Source: Frankiales bacterium (GTDB lineage Bacteria > Actinomycetota > Actinomycetes > Mycobacteriales > SCTD01). Taken from it: a stretch of DNA of 6,237 nt. A model generated the notes under the pieces. It was not told the origin of the DNA. It was given only the letters and a program-made list of their open reading frames with translations, and made no database searches. Positions within the stretch are counted from its first letter, which is position 1; every line of letters starts with the position of its first letter. The translations under genes were made by a program, and so were the position numbers. Shown piece after piece: positions 5,861 to 6,237 of this stretch. Location: contig JAODNF010000254.1 of the NCBI GenBank assembly GCA_025464915.1, positions 1-6,237 of the forward strand, in the 5' to 3' direction.

Positions 5861-6237
5861 CTAGCCCTTGCGCTTGTTGACCTCTTCGGTCAGCGCCGGG
5901 ACGACCGTGTTGAGGTCTCCCACGAGGCCGAAGTCGGCGAGCTCGAAGATCGGGGCCTCGGGGTCCTTGTTGATGGCCACGATGGTCTTCGAGGTCTGCA
6001 TGCCGTCGCGGTGCTGGATCGCACCGGAGATGCCCGCCGCGATGTAGAGCTGCGGCGAGACGGTGCGGCCGGTCTGACCGACCTGGTTCTGGTGCGGGTA
6101 CCAGCCGGCGTCGGTGGCGGCACGCGAGGCGCCGACAGCGGCACCGAGGGAGTCGGCGAGCGCCTCGATGATCGAGAAGTTCTCGGGCGAACCGACACCG
6201 CGGCCGCCGGACACCACGATGGACGCCTCACCGAGGT
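5861..6237 (-). CDS. etfA: Electron transfer flavoprotein alpha subunit, C-terminal part
   Basis: This partial gene holds the last 125 codons of EtfA (FixB); the N-terminal part lies beyond the window edge at 6237. EtfA with EtfB forms a soluble FAD heterodimer that accepts electrons from acyl-CoA and other dehydrogenases and passes them to the respiratory chain. The visible segment is the FAD-binding domain. It shows VVSGGRGVGSPENF near its start, the GASRAATDAGW stretch, HQNQVGQTGRTVSPQLY, and the family signature LYIAAGISGAIQHRDGMQ followed by TIVAINKD. It ends in DFGLVGDL and the lysine/arginine-rich tail NKRKG. Every position of the EtfA alpha signature is satisfied. The TAG stop at 5861-5863 is followed by a strong hairpin. 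etfB would be expected further upstream on the same strand, outside the window. Confidence 0.96.
   Translation of the reverse strand, partial: LGEASIVVSGGRGVGSPENFSIIEALADSLGAAVGASRAATDAGWYPHQNQVGQTGRTVSPQLYIAAGISGAIQHRDGMQTSKTIVAINKDPEAPIFELADFGLVGDLNTVVPALTEEVNKRKG

Overview
The window is GC-rich throughout, with compact genes, short intergenic gaps and GTG/TTG start codons. Its protein families point to a high-GC actinobacterium. The order etfA - cysteine desulfurase - mnmA on one strand matches the conserved actinobacterial neighbourhood (from memory, M. tuberculosis has fixB/etfA, iscS and trmU/mnmA in this order). A Micrococcales-type organism is my guess; the sequence does not prove the family.

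Layout, left to right. (1) Bases 1-109 are non-coding, with two mutually exclusive small hairpins. (2) At 110-1065 (+) lies an AbiEi-like helix-turn-helix plus DUF559 (Vsr-like nuclease fold) protein. Its first ~27 codons are in a different frame from the rest, so it looks frameshifted by one lost base near 190. (3) Bases 1066-1174 are a convergent gap with nested inverted repeats. (4) From 4737 down to 1175 (-) run three closely spaced genes: a PaaK-like adenylate-forming enzyme that lacks key active-site motifs, an IscS-type cysteine desulfurase, and mnmA. The last two overlap by 4 bp (ATGA). (5) At 4762-5667 (+) is a divergent classical SDR oxidoreductase. (6) Bases 5668-5860 are a convergent gap with two near-identical 49-bp palindromic repeats and a very strong hairpin terminator. 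(7) At 5861-6237 (-) is the C-terminal part of EtfA, cut by the window edge.

Functionally, the cysteine desulfurase and MnmA form an obvious sulfur-relay pair: persulfide sulfur from cysteine is used for 2-thiolation of U34 in tRNA. EtfA belongs to electron transfer from acyl-CoA dehydrogenases. The SDR and the PaaK-like protein have no assignable substrate.

I found no complete new defence or mobile system. The points most worth a second look are: three start codons each exactly 7 nt after a TAGRCT -10 box, implying leaderless transcripts, with two of these boxes overlapping divergently; the 49-bp palindromic repeat pair; the apparently active-site-less PaaK homologue; and the frameshift in the AbiEi/DUF559 gene.
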